From positions 201,821 to 265,820 of the forward strand of contig JAMCSD010000006.1 in NCBI GenBank assembly GCA_023380755.1: a DNA stretch of 64,000 nt. Reading direction: 5' to 3'. Origin of the DNA: Patescibacteria group bacterium (lineage in GTDB: Bacteria > Patescibacteria > Microgenomatia > UBA12405). The notes below the pieces were generated by a model, which worked only from the letters and a program-made list of their open reading frames with translations, ran no database searches and was not told the DNA's origin. This document shows positions 1 through 8,100 of the stretch, piece by piece. Numbering within the stretch: the stretch's first letter is position 1; every line of letters begins with the position of its first letter. The position numbers and the translations under genes were made by a program.

Positions 1-21
1 CTCCTCGTTGTCTGGAGGTGA
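1..21 (+). CDS. C-terminal end of an upstream gene (partial)
   Basis: The frame starting at base 1 reads LLVVWR and stops at TGA 19-21. Its stop lies directly before the ecfT start codon. An ECF transporter S (substrate-binding) component would be expected here because T and A components follow, and the hydrophobic tail is compatible, but six residues prove nothing. Confidence 0.4.
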   Translation, partial: LLVVWR

Positions 22-22
22 T

Positions 23-760
23 ATGCCCTCTAAACCCTTTTTCGAACGTCTCGACCCTCGGGTTAGGATCATCTGGATGTTTCTTCTATCGGCTCTCACC
101 TTGCATTTTATGGAGCCTTTACCGCTTCTTTTGGTCGTGCTCTCGATCATCCCCGTGTGGCTGCTGGCCCGCCGTTTCCTGATGCTAGTTTCCAAAGTCA
201 CCCCCAAGGCTATCGCTTTTATGCTTTTCTTGGCCGTGACCCAGTCGATCTCCCAGTTGATCATGACTCACACTGTTAATCCGAATGTCCTGGCCATTCA
301 AATGGAGCGGGTATACGTGATGGTCACCGCCTCCGTTCTTCTTTTTCAGACCACAAACTATAGCCAAATCACAGCCGCCATTCGCAGTCTTAAGCCCCGA
401 AATCCTGAAAGTAAATTAGCACCTTTTATCGAATCAGCAGCTTTTACTGTTGGAATTGCCTTCCAAATGATTCCGACTATCTTGACGGAAATCGCTACCA
501 TGGCTCAGGTCCGCCGGGCTCGTGGTGAGGCGATCACTGAAGGTAAAGCTCTAGAACGGGCTAAAAAGTCACTCCGTCTCGGTATGCCGTTAGTCAACCG
601 CATGATCGATGTCATCAAAAATATCAACCTGGCTTTAACTAATTATGCTTACTCCAACCGTCGTCGTCGCACCCAATTTCGGATTATCCGCTTTTCCCTG
701 ATGGACTATGCTGCTTTGTTGGTGGTTTTTGCTGCGGCACTTGCCTTTTTATTTGTTTAA
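23..760 (+). CDS. ecfT: ECF transporter transmembrane component EcfT
   Basis: This is the integral membrane T component that couples an S component to the ATPases in an energy-coupling-factor importer. The 245-aa product has hydrophobic segments near both ends and in the middle, and the typical cytoplasmic coupling region with an Ala-Arg-Gly motif (QVRRARGEA) in its second half. ATG 23 is chosen over an upstream TTG at 8 because GGAGGTGAT (14-22), a near-perfect Shine-Dalgarno sequence, ends right before it and overlaps the preceding stop. The ATPase gene follows after 70 bases. Substrate unknown; the phosphoribosyltransferases downstream hint at a base or a related vitamin precursor. Confidence 0.88.
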   Translation: MPSKPFFERLDPRVRIIWMFLLSALTLHFMEPLPLLLVVLSIIPVWLLARRFLMLVSKVTPKAIAFMLFLAVTQSISQLIMTHTVNPNVLAIQMERVYVMVTASVLLFQTTNYSQITAAIRSLKPRNPESKLAPFIESAAFTVGIAFQMIPTILTEIATMAQVRRARGEAITEGKALERAKKSLRLGMPLVNRMIDVIKNINLALTNYAYSNRRRRTQFRIIRFSLMDYAALLVVFAAALAFLFV

Positions 761-771
761 CCTTCACTTTC

Positions 772-805
772 TCCTGGAGGGATTGCCCTCACACTCCCTC
801 CAGGA
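772..805 (+). promoter_or_regulatory. Perfect 11-bp inverted repeat before ecfA
   Basis: TCCTGGAGGGA (772-782) and TCCCTCCAGGA (795-805) are exact reverse complements with a 12-nt spacer. No T-run follows, so it is a poor intrinsic terminator. The right arm covers the -35 position of the ecfA promoter (-10 TATAAA at 820-825, five bases before ATG 831). It could be an operator or a transcript hairpin that sets T to A component ratio. Confidence 0.5.
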
Positions 806-830
806 AATTTCCTTAAAAATATAAACTATT

Positions 831-2318
831 ATGTCCACTCCAGAAGAAATATTTCGCCTAAATGCCTTATCTTATCAATACGATCAGACCAATTCTCCGG
901 CTCTCAGAGACGTTAATTGTCATATTCAAGCTGGTGAAGCAGTCGGTATCATCGGCGAAAGCGGCGGTGGTAAAACTACCGCTCTCAATCTTCTCTCCGG
1001 GATAATTCCCCACATGGTCCAAGATGGCAAGTATGAAGGCGAAGCCCTATTTCGGGGAGCCAGTATCCAACACTTGTCCATTTACGACCTTATGCGTCAC
1101 GTCAAAATTGTTTTTCAGGACGCCTCTACCCAAAATTTTGGTTTAAATGTTGATGACGCCTTAGCCTTTGGTATGGAAAATATTGCTCTATCACCAAAAG
1201 AAATCGAGTATCGGATTAAAAAAATTGCTGATGAACTCAATATTACTCATCTTCGGGCTAAAAACACCCAGCAATTATCCGGTGGCGAACGTCAAAGAGT
1301 TGCCATCGCTTCCGCCTTAGCCATGGACCCTGAAGTTTTATTACTCGACGAAGCAATTTCCGCTCTCGATACGGGCGGCCAAATGGACGTCAGGCAAATT
1401 GTGGAGCAACAGCGCGCCTCTGGCAAAACCATGGTTTTAGTTGATTCCGATGTCCGCTGGCTAGCAAAGACCGTTGATCGGGTCCTGGTCCTTCAGAGCG
1501 GTCAGCTGATTTATGATGGCCCACCCCAGGTAATTTTTCAGCGAGCCGATTTAGCCGAAGCTGCCGGCCTCGAAAACCACTCTGGCGAAATCCAGTTCCG
1601 GGAACCATTTACCGGCTCTCCCGTTGTTCAGCTGTCCCATATTTCTTTTGCCTATTCCAAAGATACCCCCGTCCTTAAAGACATTTCTTTAAATATTACG
1701 GCCGGTTCTTGTGAAGCTTTAGTTGGTCAAAACGGCTCGGGTAAAACCACTCTGGCAAAAATTATTGCCGGCCTAATTAAGCCGTCGGCCGGTGAAGTTT
1801 TTATTAACGGCCAAGTTCCCTACAATTTGACCTCCCCTCGATTAGTCGAAAACGTCGGTTACGTTTTCCAAAATCCCTCCCAACAGTTTGTCGACGAAAC
1901 CGTGAAAGAAGAGTTTTCCCATACCGCCTCGATTCTCAAACGCCCTCCGGCGGTCAGCCTTAAGGATTTTGATTTAGAAAATTATGCTGATAGTTCCCCT
2001 TGGGATTTATCTGCCGGTCAGCAGCAGCGCTTAGCGATCGCCAGCGTCGTTGCTACTAACCCCTCGGTGGTGATTTTTGACGAGCCCACTTTAGGGCAGA
2101 CGCGGCGGGATCGTGAAAAATTAGTCGCTACTATCAAAAATCTCCAGCAGCAGGGGACCACTGTGGTGATTATTTCTCATGACCTTAAATTTATTGCCGA
2201 TGCTGCCCAGCATGTTCATGTTATTGACCATGGCGAACTGCGGGCTAGTGGCGCTGCTCCGGAAATTCTTCAAGATAAATCCTTATTTAATCATTTAGGT
2301 TTACCGCTTCCGTGGTAA
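831..2318 (+). CDS. ECF transporter ATPase, two ABC domains fused
   Basis: The 495-aa protein powers the ECF importer. It holds two complete ABC domains in one chain, equivalent to EcfA plus EcfA' in other bacteria. Domain 1 has Walker A GESGGGKTT (about residues 42-50), signature LSGGERQR (about 149) and Walker B LLLDEA. Domain 2 has GQNGSGKTT (about 299), a variant signature LSAGQQQR (about 393) and VVIFDEPT. A TATAAA hexamer ends five bases before ATG 831 and no Shine-Dalgarno is visible, so it may have its own leaderless transcript. A small phosphoribosyltransferase gene starts 12 bases downstream. Confidence 0.9.
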   Translation: MSTPEEIFRLNALSYQYDQTNSPALRDVNCHIQAGEAVGIIGESGGGKTTALNLLSGIIPHMVQDGKYEGEALFRGASIQHLSIYDLMRHVKIVFQDASTQNFGLNVDDALAFGMENIALSPKEIEYRIKKIADELNITHLRAKNTQQLSGGERQRVAIASALAMDPEVLLLDEAISALDTGGQMDVRQIVEQQRASGKTMVLVDSDVRWLAKTVDRVLVLQSGQLIYDGPPQVIFQRADLAEAAGLENHSGEIQFREPFTGSPVVQLSHISFAYSKDTPVLKDISLNITAGSCEALVGQNGSGKTTLAKIIAGLIKPSAGEVFINGQVPYNLTSPRLVENVGYVFQNPSQQFVDETVKEEFSHTASILKRPPAVSLKDFDLENYADSSPWDLSAGQQQRLAIASVVATNPSVVIFDEPTLGQTRRDREKLVATIKNLQQQGTTVVIISHDLKFIADAAQHVHVIDHGELRASGAAPEILQDKSLFNHLGLPLPW

Positions 2319-2330
2319 AAAAGGCAGCCA

Positions 2331-3038
2331 ATGTCATCTAAAATCTTAGACCGAAAATATACTACCGCCATTTATGACGGCTATTCTCCATCTACCGAAA
2401 ACCACCCGAATTTTTACGCTGTCGAACTACGGACGGTTCGTGGTTCAGTCGCTACCCTGGAATTACCATTTCGGCCGTTGCCGGATCCCGAACAGGCTAT
2501 TTCTTTGCTGATGACCCTTCAATCCCCCCACTCTGTGATTCACCGCTTGTCCATGATGCTCACGGAGCAGGTAACTGATTGGCATCCCGATACCATTATT
2601 GGTATTCCGACCCTTGGTTTCCCCTTGGCCTGGGAGGTTTCCGACCGATTAGGCCTTCCTGATTTTGTCGCCTTAACCAACTCCCTGAAATATTGGCAGG
2701 ACCAAAGTTTGGTGACTATGGTGGAATCAGTCACCAGTGCCCCCAAGCCCATTTGTCTTGATCCTTATCTGGTGGATCGGGTGGCTGGCCGACGGGTGGT
2801 AGTCATTGATGACGTGGCCAATACTGGCATTAGTTTAAAAAAATCTATTGATCTAGTCTCTCGGGCGAAACCGGCTGATGTTAAAGTCGCCTTGGTTTTA
2901 ACTGAGGGCCACAAATGGCAAGGGGAGTTAGAGGAAATTAATTTTCCCTGGCGGACTGATCTAAGAGCTCTGGGGCATATTCCGACCTTCCAAAAAACGT
3001 CTCCGGGTTTTTGGAAGCCCAATCCTTCAACCATATAG
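2331..3038 (+). CDS. Phosphoribosyltransferase family protein
   Basis: The 235-aa protein carries the type I PRTase PRPP-binding loop VVVIDDVANTGIS near residues 157-169, with the paired acidic residues followed by TGxS. Such enzymes join a base to PRPP, or in regulatory members only bind nucleotide. The base specificity cannot be read from sequence. It starts 12 bases after the ECF ATPase with a weak AAAGG upstream and is followed 13 bases later by a second PRTase, so transport and salvage genes probably share a transcript. It is longer than a typical adenine PRTase (about 180 aa), with extra sequence at both ends. Confidence 0.75.
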   Translation: MSSKILDRKYTTAIYDGYSPSTENHPNFYAVELRTVRGSVATLELPFRPLPDPEQAISLLMTLQSPHSVIHRLSMMLTEQVTDWHPDTIIGIPTLGFPLAWEVSDRLGLPDFVALTNSLKYWQDQSLVTMVESVTSAPKPICLDPYLVDRVAGRRVVVIDDVANTGISLKKSIDLVSRAKPADVKVALVLTEGHKWQGELEEINFPWRTDLRALGHIPTFQKTSPGFWKPNPSTI

Positions 3039-3051
3039 ATTAATGCCCTAA

Positions 3052-3594
3052 ATGGATTATTATTCGCTCAATTTTTTTGGCCTTAAACGTAATCTACCCA
3101 TCATTTCTATTGCCCCCAAAATTAAAATTGCCAGTTTCTCACTTTTAGGTGACGTGGAAATGACTCAAAAATCAGCTGAGGAATTAGCCAAAAGACTGCA
3201 GCCGCTCAACTTTGATTATTTGGTCGGTCCTGAGGTCAAAGTTGTTCCTCTTCTTTTTGCCTTGTCTCAAGAATTAACTAAAAAACAATTTATTGTTTGC
3301 CGCAAAAGTGTCAAAGGCTACATGATTGCCCCCTTAATTTATAAAACCAAGTTGAAAAACAAAACCTTTATGTTGGTTCTTGACGGCCCCGATGTGGCGC
3401 GGATTAAAAACAAGCGGGTCATCGTGGTTGACGATGTTGTTTCTTCCGGTATCACGGTCAAAAACCTCCAAAAGTTCCTCCTGGCTTCTGGCGTCAATAT
3501 CGTCGCTGTCGCTTCCATTTTTAAACAGAGCCCGCAATATCAAGATGAATTAATCTATCTTCAAGAATTGCCAGTTTTCACCAGCTCGTACTAA
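3052..3594 (+). CDS. Second phosphoribosyltransferase, adenine PRTase-like
   Basis: The 180-aa protein has the PRPP loop RVIVVDDVVSSGIT at about residues 122-135 and the length and layout of adenine phosphoribosyltransferases: an N-terminal half with VGPEVKVVPLLFALSQEL, then the loop. Adenine PRTases make AMP from adenine and PRPP; here this is only the closest guess. It is not a close copy of the PRTase upstream, so this is a pair of different enzymes rather than a recent duplication. A host-dependent CPR cell without purine synthesis would benefit from base salvage. Confidence 0.72.
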   Translation: MDYYSLNFFGLKRNLPIISIAPKIKIASFSLLGDVEMTQKSAEELAKRLQPLNFDYLVGPEVKVVPLLFALSQELTKKQFIVCRKSVKGYMIAPLIYKTKLKNKTFMLVLDGPDVARIKNKRVIVVDDVVSSGITVKNLQKFLLASGVNIVAVASIFKQSPQYQDELIYLQELPVFTSSY

Positions 3595-3610
3595 AATACT
3601 ATTATATTCT
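3568..3610 (+). promoter_or_regulatory. Promoter of the DEDD exonuclease gene
   Basis: TTGCCA (3568-3573), an 18-bp spacer, then TAAAAT (3592-3597); an alternative -10, TACTAT, lies at 3597-3602. Either predicts a transcript starting within about 0 to 7 bases of ATG 3611. Confidence 0.5.
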
Positions 3611-4216
3611 ATGCTGACGGAAGTCATTTTCGACATCGAAACCAAAAAACTATTTGACGAAATTATCGGGTTTAATCCTGCCGACCTTGGGGTATCCCTT
3701 GTTTCTCTTTATAAACGTACCTTAAATGAAAACGGCCGGGAAATAAAAGGGGAGATGCTTAGCTTTTGGGATAGTGAATTACCCTCACTATGGGCTCATT
3801 TTAGCAACGTTGATCGGATTATCGGTTACAATTCCATTCATTTTGACGTTCCCGCTCTGGCGCCTTTATGCCCTTACGACCTCAAGAAAATTCCTCACCT
3901 AGACATTATGGATAAGTTGAAGGAAAAAACCGGATTTCGGGTGGGGTTGAATGCCGTCGCTTCCGAAACCTTAGGGATTACCAAAACCGATAATGGGATC
4001 AACGCCGTACTTTATTGGCTTGAGCATTCCACCAGCTCTCTTAAAAAACTTAAAGAGTATTGTGAACACGATGTCTTAGTGACCAAAGAAGTTTATGATT
4101 ACGGCCGAACTCATGGCCATTTAAAGTATAAAGATAAATGGAATACTCCCCGTACTATTACAGTCGACTTCTCCTATCCGATGGATCCTCTCAGCCAACA
4201 GATGGGCTTATTCTAA
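3611..4216 (+). CDS. RNase H-fold 3'-5' exonuclease-like protein (DEDD type)
   Basis: The 201-aa protein starts with an exonuclease I motif containing FDIET (Asp and Glu metal ligands). It then has the second motif GYNSIHFD around residues 75-82, and near the C-terminus YCEHDVLVT, which fits the third motif with His and Asp. This is the DnaQ/RNase_H_2 (YprB-like) arrangement for two-metal 3'-5' nucleolytic cleavage. Substrate (DNA or RNA) is unknown. It precedes a membrane protein and a PD-(D/E)XK nuclease gene but has its own promoter. Confidence 0.75.
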   Translation: MLTEVIFDIETKKLFDEIIGFNPADLGVSLVSLYKRTLNENGREIKGEMLSFWDSELPSLWAHFSNVDRIIGYNSIHFDVPALAPLCPYDLKKIPHLDIMDKLKEKTGFRVGLNAVASETLGITKTDNGINAVLYWLEHSTSSLKKLKEYCEHDVLVTKEVYDYGRTHGHLKYKDKWNTPRTITVDFSYPMDPLSQQMGLF

Positions 4217-4243
4217 ATAAAACCAATCCGCTATAATGATATT

Positions 4244-5251
4244 GTGACCACTGCTGTTCCTGCGTCGCCTTTGTCGTTTGACCCTCTTCCGCCCTTGGCT
4301 GCCTCCCCCAAGCACTTGATTTCTTATGAAGTTGGTCGAGCCAAGCCTTTGTCTTCACAGCCGCGGTATCCTAATTTCCTCGAACTCTTAAACGAATCAC
4401 TTTATCACTTCGTGGATAATTTTTTTTATATCATAATAGTCGCTGCCTCACCTTACCTCTTCTTAAGCGCCGGAATTCTTATCCCCATTTTCCTGCTAAA
4501 ATTTACCGTTGACAATGACCTCTTGACCTCTCCGCCTTCACCCGTTGTCGTTGTTTCCTTGCTTGGCCTTTATTTCCTTTTCCTAATCATTGGTGAACTT
4601 TGGCTCCAAACCTCTTTCCTCTATTTGATTGCCCACCTAGAAGAAAAGCCTTCTTTCACCCAAATCCTGGCCGCCAGTTTTAAGAAAACTTGGGCTTTAT
4701 GTTGGTTATTATGCCTTTTCCTTCTGCTCACTTTTGGCGGTAGCCTTTTGCTTTTAATTCCCGGCATTATTCTCTCCATCTTTTCCATCTTTGCCCCCTA
4801 TGTGCTCATGGTCGAGGAGGTCGGTGGTTTTACCGCCCTTCACATCAGCCGGTTGCGGTTGCAACCCTATTTTTGGAGTCTAATTCAGAGGTTGGTCCTG
4901 TTTATCGGTACTATCGCCATGCTCTATATTGCTGTCGGCTTACTGGCGGCCACTGTTTCTTTCAAATCGCTGGCTAATGTTCTGGAAATAATACTTAATC
5001 TGACAATCCCCGTTATTTATCTGATTTTCTTAGGACGCAACTATCAGGCTATCCGCTGGCTGACTATCGAACGCAGTACCACCGTTAATATAGTTCCTAA
5101 ATTGATTTATCTCATCCTCATTATTTTCCCTCTCGGTTTGGCTGTTTTACTTCTCTTCCTGAATTTACCTTTCTTTATTAATACCTTTCATAACCTTCTC
5201 TATTTTCCCAACCTGCCGCTCAGCTTCCCCAAGCTTGTGAATTCCGGTTAG
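4244..5251 (+). CDS. Polytopic membrane protein, DUF975/GPDPase_memb-like
   Basis: The 335-aa protein has a roughly 60-residue polar N-terminal part, then about six hydrophobic helices. The segment with LLLLIPGIILSIFSIFAPYV and a following acidic pair resembles the membrane domain found in DUF975/YciC and glycerophosphodiester phosphodiesterase membrane families. Function is unknown. The start is GTG 4244: TATAAT at 4232-4237 ends six bases before it and there is no Shine-Dalgarno, which fits a leaderless message. Confidence 0.6.
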   Translation: MTTAVPASPLSFDPLPPLAASPKHLISYEVGRAKPLSSQPRYPNFLELLNESLYHFVDNFFYIIIVAASPYLFLSAGILIPIFLLKFTVDNDLLTSPPSPVVVVSLLGLYFLFLIIGELWLQTSFLYLIAHLEEKPSFTQILAASFKKTWALCWLLCLFLLLTFGGSLLLLIPGIILSIFSIFAPYVLMVEEVGGFTALHISRLRLQPYFWSLIQRLVLFIGTIAMLYIAVGLLAATVSFKSLANVLEIILNLTIPVIYLIFLGRNYQAIRWLTIERSTTVNIVPKLIYLILIIFPLGLAVLLLFLNLPFFINTFHNLLYFPNLPLSFPKLVNSG

Positions 5252-5269
5252 GCTTTGCTATGCTTAAGC
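5235..5269 (+). promoter_or_regulatory. Promoter deciding the start of the PD-(D/E)XK nuclease gene
   Basis: TTGTGA (5235-5240), 18 bp, TATGCT (5259-5264), then five bases to ATG 5270. The longer reading from TTG 5255 would place the start inside the promoter, so ATG 5270 is preferred. Confidence 0.6.
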
Positions 5270-6139
5270 ATGTCGGATACCTATTCTGCTGTCTGGGTTT
5301 CTCACACTTCCATTAGTGATTTTTTAAAGTGTCCACGCTCCTATTACCTTAAAAATGTTTACAAGGATCCCCGCACCGGCCACAAAATAAAACTGATGTC
5401 GCCGTCTTTGGCTCTGGGGCAGGCTGTCCACGAAGCACTGGAGAGTTTATCAGTCTTACCCGCCAAGGATCGTTTCCGCCGTCCCTTAGCCGAAATATTT
5501 GCCGAATCCTGGCAAAAAGTCAGTGGCAAGAACGGTGGTTTTATTGACTCCGATTCGGAATACCGCTACAAAAGTCGTGGGCTAGATATGATCGCTCGGG
5601 TTAATCAAAACCGCGGCCCCCTCGTCAACCCGGCTGTCAAAATCAAACAAGACCTGCCCCATTTTTGGCTCTCTGAAGATGACGGCTTAATACTTTGTGG
5701 CAAGATCGATTGGTTGGAATATTTACCCGAGACCGACAGCGTTCATATTATCGATTTTAAGACCAGTAAATATGACGAAGATCCCGACTCTCTCCAGCTG
5801 CCGATATACCATTTGCTCGTTCACCATTGTCAGCATCGGCAGGTCAGTAAAGCTAGTTATTGGTATCTCGACCGCAGTGATGTTCTCGAGCCTAAAGTTT
5901 TACCCGATCTGGAACTGTCTCGCCATTCTATTCTCAAAATTGCCAAACGGATAAAACTGGCCCGGCAATTAAAACATTTTGTTTGCGAAAAAGGTGGCTG
6001 CCCTCATTGTTTACCTTTTGAAGACATTGTCAAAGGCAAGGCAGAATTTGTCGGGACTGACCCGATGAACTATGATGTTTACATCAAGATTCCGGTGTCG
6101 GAAAAAGTTGTTTCCGAGGAGAGCAGTGTTATTCTATGA
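5270..6139 (+). CDS. RecB/Cas4-like PD-(D/E)XK nuclease with Cys cluster
   Basis: The 289-aa protein has the RecB-family opening (ISDFLKCPRSYYLK, residues about 14-27), a GxxxHxxLE region, and the active-site core IIDFKTS near residue 160 followed by a Q-L-P-I-Y element. Cys 21 together with Cys 239, 244 and 247 (C-x4-C-x2-C) matches the one-plus-three cysteine arrangement that holds a 4Fe-4S cluster in Cas4 and AddB nucleases. No cas genes or CRISPR array are in the window, so a general repair or recombination role is more likely. It is followed after three bases by a pseudouridine synthase gene. Confidence 0.75.
   Translation: MSDTYSAVWVSHTSISDFLKCPRSYYLKNVYKDPRTGHKIKLMSPSLALGQAVHEALESLSVLPAKDRFRRPLAEIFAESWQKVSGKNGGFIDSDSEYRYKSRGLDMIARVNQNRGPLVNPAVKIKQDLPHFWLSEDDGLILCGKIDWLEYLPETDSVHIIDFKTSKYDEDPDSLQLPIYHLLVHHCQHRQVSKASYWYLDRSDVLEPKVLPDLELSRHSILKIAKRIKLARQLKHFVCEKGGCPHCLPFEDIVKGKAEFVGTDPMNYDVYIKIPVSEKVVSEESSVIL
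6108..6135 (+). promoter_or_regulatory. Promoter of the pseudouridine synthase gene
   Basis: TTGTTT (6108-6113), 16 bp, TATTCT (6130-6135), then seven bases to ATG 6143. It lies inside the 3' end of the preceding nuclease gene. Confidence 0.45.
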
Positions 6140-6142
6140 GGC

Positions 6143-6838
6143 ATGAGGATCAATAAATTTTTAAGTCTTGCCGGTGTTTGCTCTCGCCGGGCGGCGGATG
6201 TACTTATTTCCCAAAAAAAGATCCTTGTCAATCATCATCCGGCCACACTCGGGGAACAAATAGATCCCGGCAAAGATTTAGTCACTTACCGTGGAGAGAA
6301 ATTAACCCTCGACCATCAAAAATTATATTATCTGCTCAACAAACCTCCTCACGTTGTTTCCACCGCCAAAGACGATCGTGGCCGGCCAACGGTAACGGAT
6401 TACCTTAAAATCAAAAAACGATTATACCCAGTTGGTCGGCTTGATTTTGATTCCACCGGACTCATCTTATTGACCAATGATGGTGATCTTGCCCTTTGTC
6501 TGACCCACCCCCGCTATCACTTACCTAAAACCTATTTAGTGACTATCGACCGGCCTTTAACTGTTTCCGAGTTAACCGCCCTCCGCCGGGGTGTCGTTCT
6601 CGAAGATGGCCCCACGCTTCCAGCCACTATCACTCCCCAAAATTCTCCCCCCACCCGTCTCGAAATAACTCTTAATCAGGGTAAAAACCGTCAAATTAGG
6701 CGGATGATGGCTCACTTTGATCACCGCGTCCTCACTTTACACCGCACTGCTATTGGCCCCTTGAAAATTGGGTCTCTTTCGGCGGGGCAGGCCCGGCCTT
6801 TAACCCCCGCCGAAATTATGCTTCTTAAGTCTATTTGA
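6143..6838 (+). CDS. rRNA pseudouridine synthase, RsuA/RluB family
   Basis: The 231-aa enzyme isomerises a uridine in rRNA to pseudouridine. It opens with an S4 RNA-binding domain (MRINKFLSLAGVCSRRAAD), then the catalytic domain with YPVGRLDFDSTGLILLTNDG, whose Asp in GRLD is the family nucleophile. KNRQIRRM near the C-terminus is also conserved in RluB/RsuA. Which rRNA position it modifies cannot be told. Its TGA stop (6836-6838) overlaps the stop of the convergent hsp20 gene. Confidence 0.88.
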   Translation: MRINKFLSLAGVCSRRAADVLISQKKILVNHHPATLGEQIDPGKDLVTYRGEKLTLDHQKLYYLLNKPPHVVSTAKDDRGRPTVTDYLKIKKRLYPVGRLDFDSTGLILLTNDGDLALCLTHPRYHLPKTYLVTIDRPLTVSELTALRRGVVLEDGPTLPATITPQNSPPTRLEITLNQGKNRQIRRMMAHFDHRVLTLHRTAIGPLKIGSLSAGQARPLTPAEIMLLKSI

Positions 6839-7262
6839 CTGCCACTTTCACCGGTATTTCCTTCGCTTTGGCTTCTTCCGCTACTTTCGCCTTCACCATT
6901 AATACCCCATCCCTCGTCTCCGCCGTTATCGTCTTGGGATCAATTGGCCGCCGTAAATAATTGGCATAATCAAAAGTCGCCGATCTCTGCCACTGGTGGA
7001 CCGTCCGCCCCTTCTTACTCCTTTCCTCTTTATCTTTTTCTTCTTCATGGGCGCTGATGCGCAACAATCCGTTATCATAAGTTACTTTAATTTTTTCCGC
7101 TGGAATACCTGGCACAGCTGCTTCCACGGTAACTTCGTTGTCGTCTTCGTAAACGTTAAGGCCTGTATTCATTTCTGGGAGTGTTAACCAACTCTCTTCG
7201 TCTTCGTCCCACGGCCGCATCCAGGAACGGCTAAATAATGGCCTAAATGGTAAATACCGCAT
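6831..7262 (-). CDS. Small heat shock protein, HSP20/alpha-crystallin family
   Basis: The 143-aa protein is an ATP-independent holdase. The alpha-crystallin domain runs from about residue 33 (LNVYEDDNEVTVEAAVPGI) to GVLMVKA near residue 125, with the expected A-x-x-x-n-G-v-L motif as AETRDGVLMV. AAGGAGGG ends three bases before the ATG, one of the strongest Shine-Dalgarno sequences in the window. Upstream lies a CIRCE-like operator on a TTGACA promoter, so HrcA control and heat induction are likely. It ends in an 8-base tail-to-tail overlap with the pseudouridine synthase gene. Confidence 0.92.
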   Translation of the reverse strand: MRYLPFRPLFSRSWMRPWDEDEESWLTLPEMNTGLNVYEDDNEVTVEAAVPGIPAEKIKVTYDNGLLRISAHEEEKDKEERSKKGRTVHQWQRSATFDYANYLRRPIDPKTITAETRDGVLMVKAKVAEEAKAKEIPVKVAVK

Positions 7263-7294
7263 AATCCCTCCTTAGCAAATAACTATTAATTGTA

Positions 7295-7321
7295 TTAGCA
7301 GTCTAAATCAAAATCTGCTAA
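7295..7321 (-). promoter_or_regulatory. Variant CIRCE operator of hsp20
   Basis: On the plus strand TTAGCA (7295-7300), 15 bases, TGCTAA (7316-7321): exactly the half-site spacing of the CIRCE element bound by HrcA. In gene orientation the right arm is GACTGCTAA. The classical arm is GAGTGCTAA, so the inner triplet differs. The same nonamer TTAGCAGTC (its complement) occurs at the hrcA promoter. Confidence 0.8.
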
Positions 7322-7329
7322 TTTGTCAA
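7300..7329 (-). promoter_or_regulatory. hsp20 promoter
   Basis: In gene orientation: TTGACA at 7329-7324, 18 bp, TAGACT at 7305-7300. TACAAT at 7294-7289 is an alternative -10. The CIRCE-like operator fills the space between -35 and -10, so bound HrcA would block RNA polymerase. The leader is about 30 nt and contains the Shine-Dalgarno. Confidence 0.6.
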
Positions 7330-8084
7330 GGGATTTTTTGGCATTCGATCATCATGAAAAGGGGAATTTCTTCTCGGGCGGTATCTTCCATTGCTGCTTT
7401 TATCCCGGTACTCTTTTTATCCGATACCCATTCTTCCATCGAGACCACCACCATGCGGTTATCATGAACAAATTCCACCAAACTGGAAATCGGGTAATGA
7501 TAGCTTACCGTCTCTTCACTGTTAGCTTTTCCTGGGTGAGCGGTTATTCCAATTACTTTCGGTTTAAGGTAAGCCCCGATGCGGCGATACTGGACTTGTT
7601 TCTCTGCGTCTACCTGCCAATTGGAATACTGGGGGATTCTAAAAGCTGGATGGTTTAATACCATAATTAATCTGCCGCCGACCTTTAAATTATTTTTGGC
7701 GTTAGCAATCACCTTAAAGGGATGGGCCGTATTTTGTAAAGCCAGGATAATGGTCACCACATCAAACTGCTCGGGCAAGGTAAACGGTTTAGTGATGTCA
7801 GCAACCACAAAGTGATGATGGTTATTATTGTCCCTGGATTTAGCCTCGTTAATTAATTGCGCCGCTGCATCTAAACCGTAATAAGTAACCTCTGGGGGGA
7901 TGGCCCGCGCCAGTACCCCTTGGCCGCATGCCAAATCCAAAAGTTTTTGGCTTTTGTTTAGTTTTATTAACCGCAACAGGTTTGGAAAAATGACATGCTG
8001 GTGATAATAATGGCCTTCTTCCCCCACCACTTTCCCATACCATTTACCTACTTTTTGCCAGGAAGTATCCCTTTTATCAGTCAT
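7326..8084 (-). CDS. Class I SAM-dependent methyltransferase
   Basis: The 252-aa protein has the SAM-binding motif I LLDLACGQGVLARAI near residues 48-62 and an acidic motif around YYGLDAAAQLI, then VVADI and FDVVTIILALQN as later motifs. The substrate is unknown; the fold alone does not separate small-molecule, RNA or protein targets. TACAAT (8097-8092, gene orientation) ends seven bases before the ATG without any Shine-Dalgarno, so it is probably transcribed from its own leaderless promoter just past the sod stop codon. The hsp20 -35 element lies within its last codons. Confidence 0.8.
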   Translation of the reverse strand: MTDKRDTSWQKVGKWYGKVVGEEGHYYHQHVIFPNLLRLIKLNKSQKLLDLACGQGVLARAIPPEVTYYGLDAAAQLINEAKSRDNNNHHHFVVADITKPFTLPEQFDVVTIILALQNTAHPFKVIANAKNNLKVGGRLIMVLNHPAFRIPQYSNWQVDAEKQVQYRRIGAYLKPKVIGITAHPGKANSEETVSYHYPISSLVEFVHDNRMVVVSMEEWVSDKKSTGIKAAMEDTAREEIPLFMMIECQKIP

Positions 8085-8100
8085 AAAAAGAATTGTAATC

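Noticed and set aside
5270..6139. Calling the nuclease a CRISPR-associated Cas4
   Set aside because: No array and no other cas gene in the window; the Cys pattern also occurs in AddB and stand-alone nucleases.
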